From: DATEMK01 sp035275625
GTDB lineage: Bacteria > Bacteroidota > Bacteroidia > AKYH767-A > OLB10
NCBI GenBank assembly: GCA_035275625.1
Contig: DATEMK010000156.1
Location: 1-6,445 of the forward strand
Length of the DNA stretch: 6,445 bases
Direction of reading: 5' to 3'
The first letter of the stretch is position 1. Each line of letters opens with the position of its first letter. Positions 5,742 to 6,445 of the stretch are shown in pieces. The position numbers were made by a program, and so were the translations under genes. Under the pieces are notes generated by a model. It saw only the letters and a program-made list of their open reading frames with translations, searched no databases and was not told where the DNA came from.

Positions 5742-6143
5742 ATGAATTTACGAAAACGTACCCGTGCAACTACTGAGGTTTATACAGCTTCACTGAATGA
5801 TATTATGTTTTTCCTGCTGTTGTTTTTCCTGATCACATCCACGTTAGCCACACCGAATGTGTTGAAGCTGTTGTTGCCAAATTCCAAAACCAGCAGCCAG
5901 TCTATAAAACATCCTATGGTTATTTCGGTGACGGGAGATCTTCAATATGCGGTTAATAATACCCCGGTTTCAATTGAACAACTGGAACCTATGGTTAAAG
6001 GAATCATTGCCGACCAAACCGATCCTACTGCTCTTTTAAAAATTGACAAAGAGGTTCAGTTGCAAAATCTTGTTGAGCTGCTCGACATCGGTAACCGCAA
6101 TAAAATAAAAATGGTGCTGGCTACTTCTACTTCTAAGAAATAA
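5742..6143 (+). CDS. exbD: Biopolymer transporter ExbD/TolR-like protein
   Basis: This 133-residue partner of the ExbB-like channel has a short basic cytoplasmic N-terminus (1-15). A single membrane helix follows (about 18-36) within ASLNDIMFFLLLFFLITS, and the rest is a periplasmic domain of about 95 residues ending in a Lys-rich tail. Asp20 in the LNDIMF motif corresponds to the essential proton-carrying Asp25 of E. coli ExbD. The periplasmic part has the family's pattern of a small strand-rich domain (MVISVTGDLQYAVNNTPVS, then ALLKIDKEVQ and the final KIKMVLATS strand). Length is near the family norm of about 130-145. The start follows an A-rich ACTAAAAA leader, 17 bp after the exbB stop; the stop lies 4 bp before the apparent TTG start of the next gene, so translation is probably coupled. 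Confidence 0.93.
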   Translation: MNLRKRTRATTEVYTASLNDIMFFLLLFFLITSTLATPNVLKLLLPNSKTSSQSIKHPMVISVTGDLQYAVNNTPVSIEQLEPMVKGIIADQTDPTALLKIDKEVQLQNLVELLDIGNRNKIKMVLATSTSKK

Positions 6144-6147
6144 TAAA

Positions 6148-6445
6148 TTGATCTCCCCGAACTCAGAACTCCGGACTCCCGACACGATAAAGGAACGAAG
6201 TAAATCTTTTGTATTTGCTTTACTGGTTCACGGAATTCTTATTTTAATTCTGCTGTTTACTTTTCTGCACACACAGATTCCTCCTTTTGGCGGAGGCGGA
6301 GGCAGCATGTCCAATCTTGGTTTGATTGAAATTGCATACGGTGATGTGCAACCGGTTTCAGAAAATCAAACAGTAGAACCTGTTCCTGTTCAGCCAACAC
6401 CGCAACAGAAAGTGCAGGAAGAAGAAATTGCAACACAGGATTTGG
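6148..6445 (+). CDS. TonB-like energy transducer, N-terminal part, cut by the window edge
   Basis: The visible 99 codons encode a basic cytoplasmic segment (1-20), then a single membrane anchor (about 21-40, SFVFALLVHGILILILLF), then a periplasmic linker that begins IPPFGGGGGS and becomes Pro/Gln/Glu-rich (EPVPVQPTPQQ at 77-87). This architecture, and a His-Gly pair inside the anchor (His28) resembling the important His20 of E. coli TonB, identify the third component of the ExbB/ExbD motor; the C-terminal receptor-contacting domain lies beyond the window. No in-frame ATG or GTG exists between the upstream stop (6106-6108) and the membrane anchor, and Met54 would remove the anchor, so TTG at 6148 is the apparent start. 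It is 4 bp after exbD, behind an A/T-rich leader. Codons 4-13 are made of a degenerate 7-bp repeat. A TolA-like role is an alternative. Confidence 0.82.
   Translation, partial: MISPNSELRTPDTIKERSKSFVFALLVHGILILILLFTFLHTQIPPFGGGGGSMSNLGLIEIAYGDVQPVSENQTVEPVPVQPTPQQKVQEEEIATQDL
6159..6186 (+). repeat. Degenerate 7-bp tandem repeat inside the TonB-like N-terminus
   Basis: Successive heptamers read GAACTCA (6159-6165), GAACTCC (6166-6172) and GGACTCC (6173-6179), with a decayed fourth, CGACACG (6180-6186). The first three differ from their neighbour by a single base. Because 7 is not a multiple of 3, gain or loss of one unit would change the reading frame between the apparent start codon and the membrane anchor. 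Confidence 0.6.
6289..6303 (+). repeat. Short GGCGGA hexamer repeat coding for a glycine run
   Basis: GGCGGA occurs twice (6289-6294, 6295-6300) followed by GGC, encoding Gly48-Gly52 of the TonB-like protein just after the membrane anchor. Being a multiple of three, changes in copy number would only lengthen or shorten the flexible glycine hinge. Confidence 0.5.

Noticed and set aside
5011..6445. A new or defence-related Zor-like proton-channel system (ExbB/ExbD-like genes beside unknown genes)
   Set aside because: The channel genes have ordinary ExbB and ExbD lengths and no large fused C-terminal domain, and the next gene is a normal TonB-like arm, so a standard energy-transduction motor explains them.

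Overview
The window looks like an ordinary chromosomal segment from a member of the Bacteroidota. I do not try to name the genus. The evidence is threefold. Gene starts lack Shine-Dalgarno sequences and sit behind A/T-rich leaders. Several genes are preceded by the Bacteroidota sigma -7 box TAnnTTTG (exact copies at 901-908, 2647-2654 and 4813-4820 on the minus strand). The protein families are also typical of the phylum: a DUF2807 'GIN' protein, a very acidic DUF2795 protein, and an ExbB/ExbD/TonB set with Bacteroidota-style sequences.

Layout: six genes lie on the minus strand from about 165 to 4808 and three on the plus strand from 5011 to the right edge, with one divergent intergenic region (about 4809-5010). 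Reading the minus strand in its own direction, the order is: a Methyltransf_24-type SAM methyltransferase; a MacB/LolD-type ABC ATPase with its own promoter; a PduO-type cob(I)alamin adenosyltransferase 9 bp behind it; a DUF2795 protein with a near-consensus promoter, followed by a strong intrinsic terminator; an MFS exporter starting only 14 bp after that terminator; and an exported DUF2807 protein. Positions 1-164 hold no gene I can support, only short inverted repeats.

The plus-strand genes form a compact operon: exbB/tolQ-like, exbD/tolR-like (17 bp gap) and a tonB-like gene (4 bp gap) that runs off the right edge. Together they would make an inner-membrane proton-driven motor that energises outer-membrane transport or envelope maintenance. 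The TonB-like gene seems to start at TTG (6148), and a degenerate 7-bp repeat encodes its cytoplasmic N-terminus.

I found no mobile element, RNA gene, CRISPR array, defence system or clearly new system. The items worth a second look are modest: the TTG start and heptamer repeat of the TonB-like gene, the terminator crowded against the MFS start, a sigma box lying inside the longest reading of the methyltransferase, an ABC ATPase without a permease beside it, and a repeat-rich palindrome between the MFS and DUF2807 genes.
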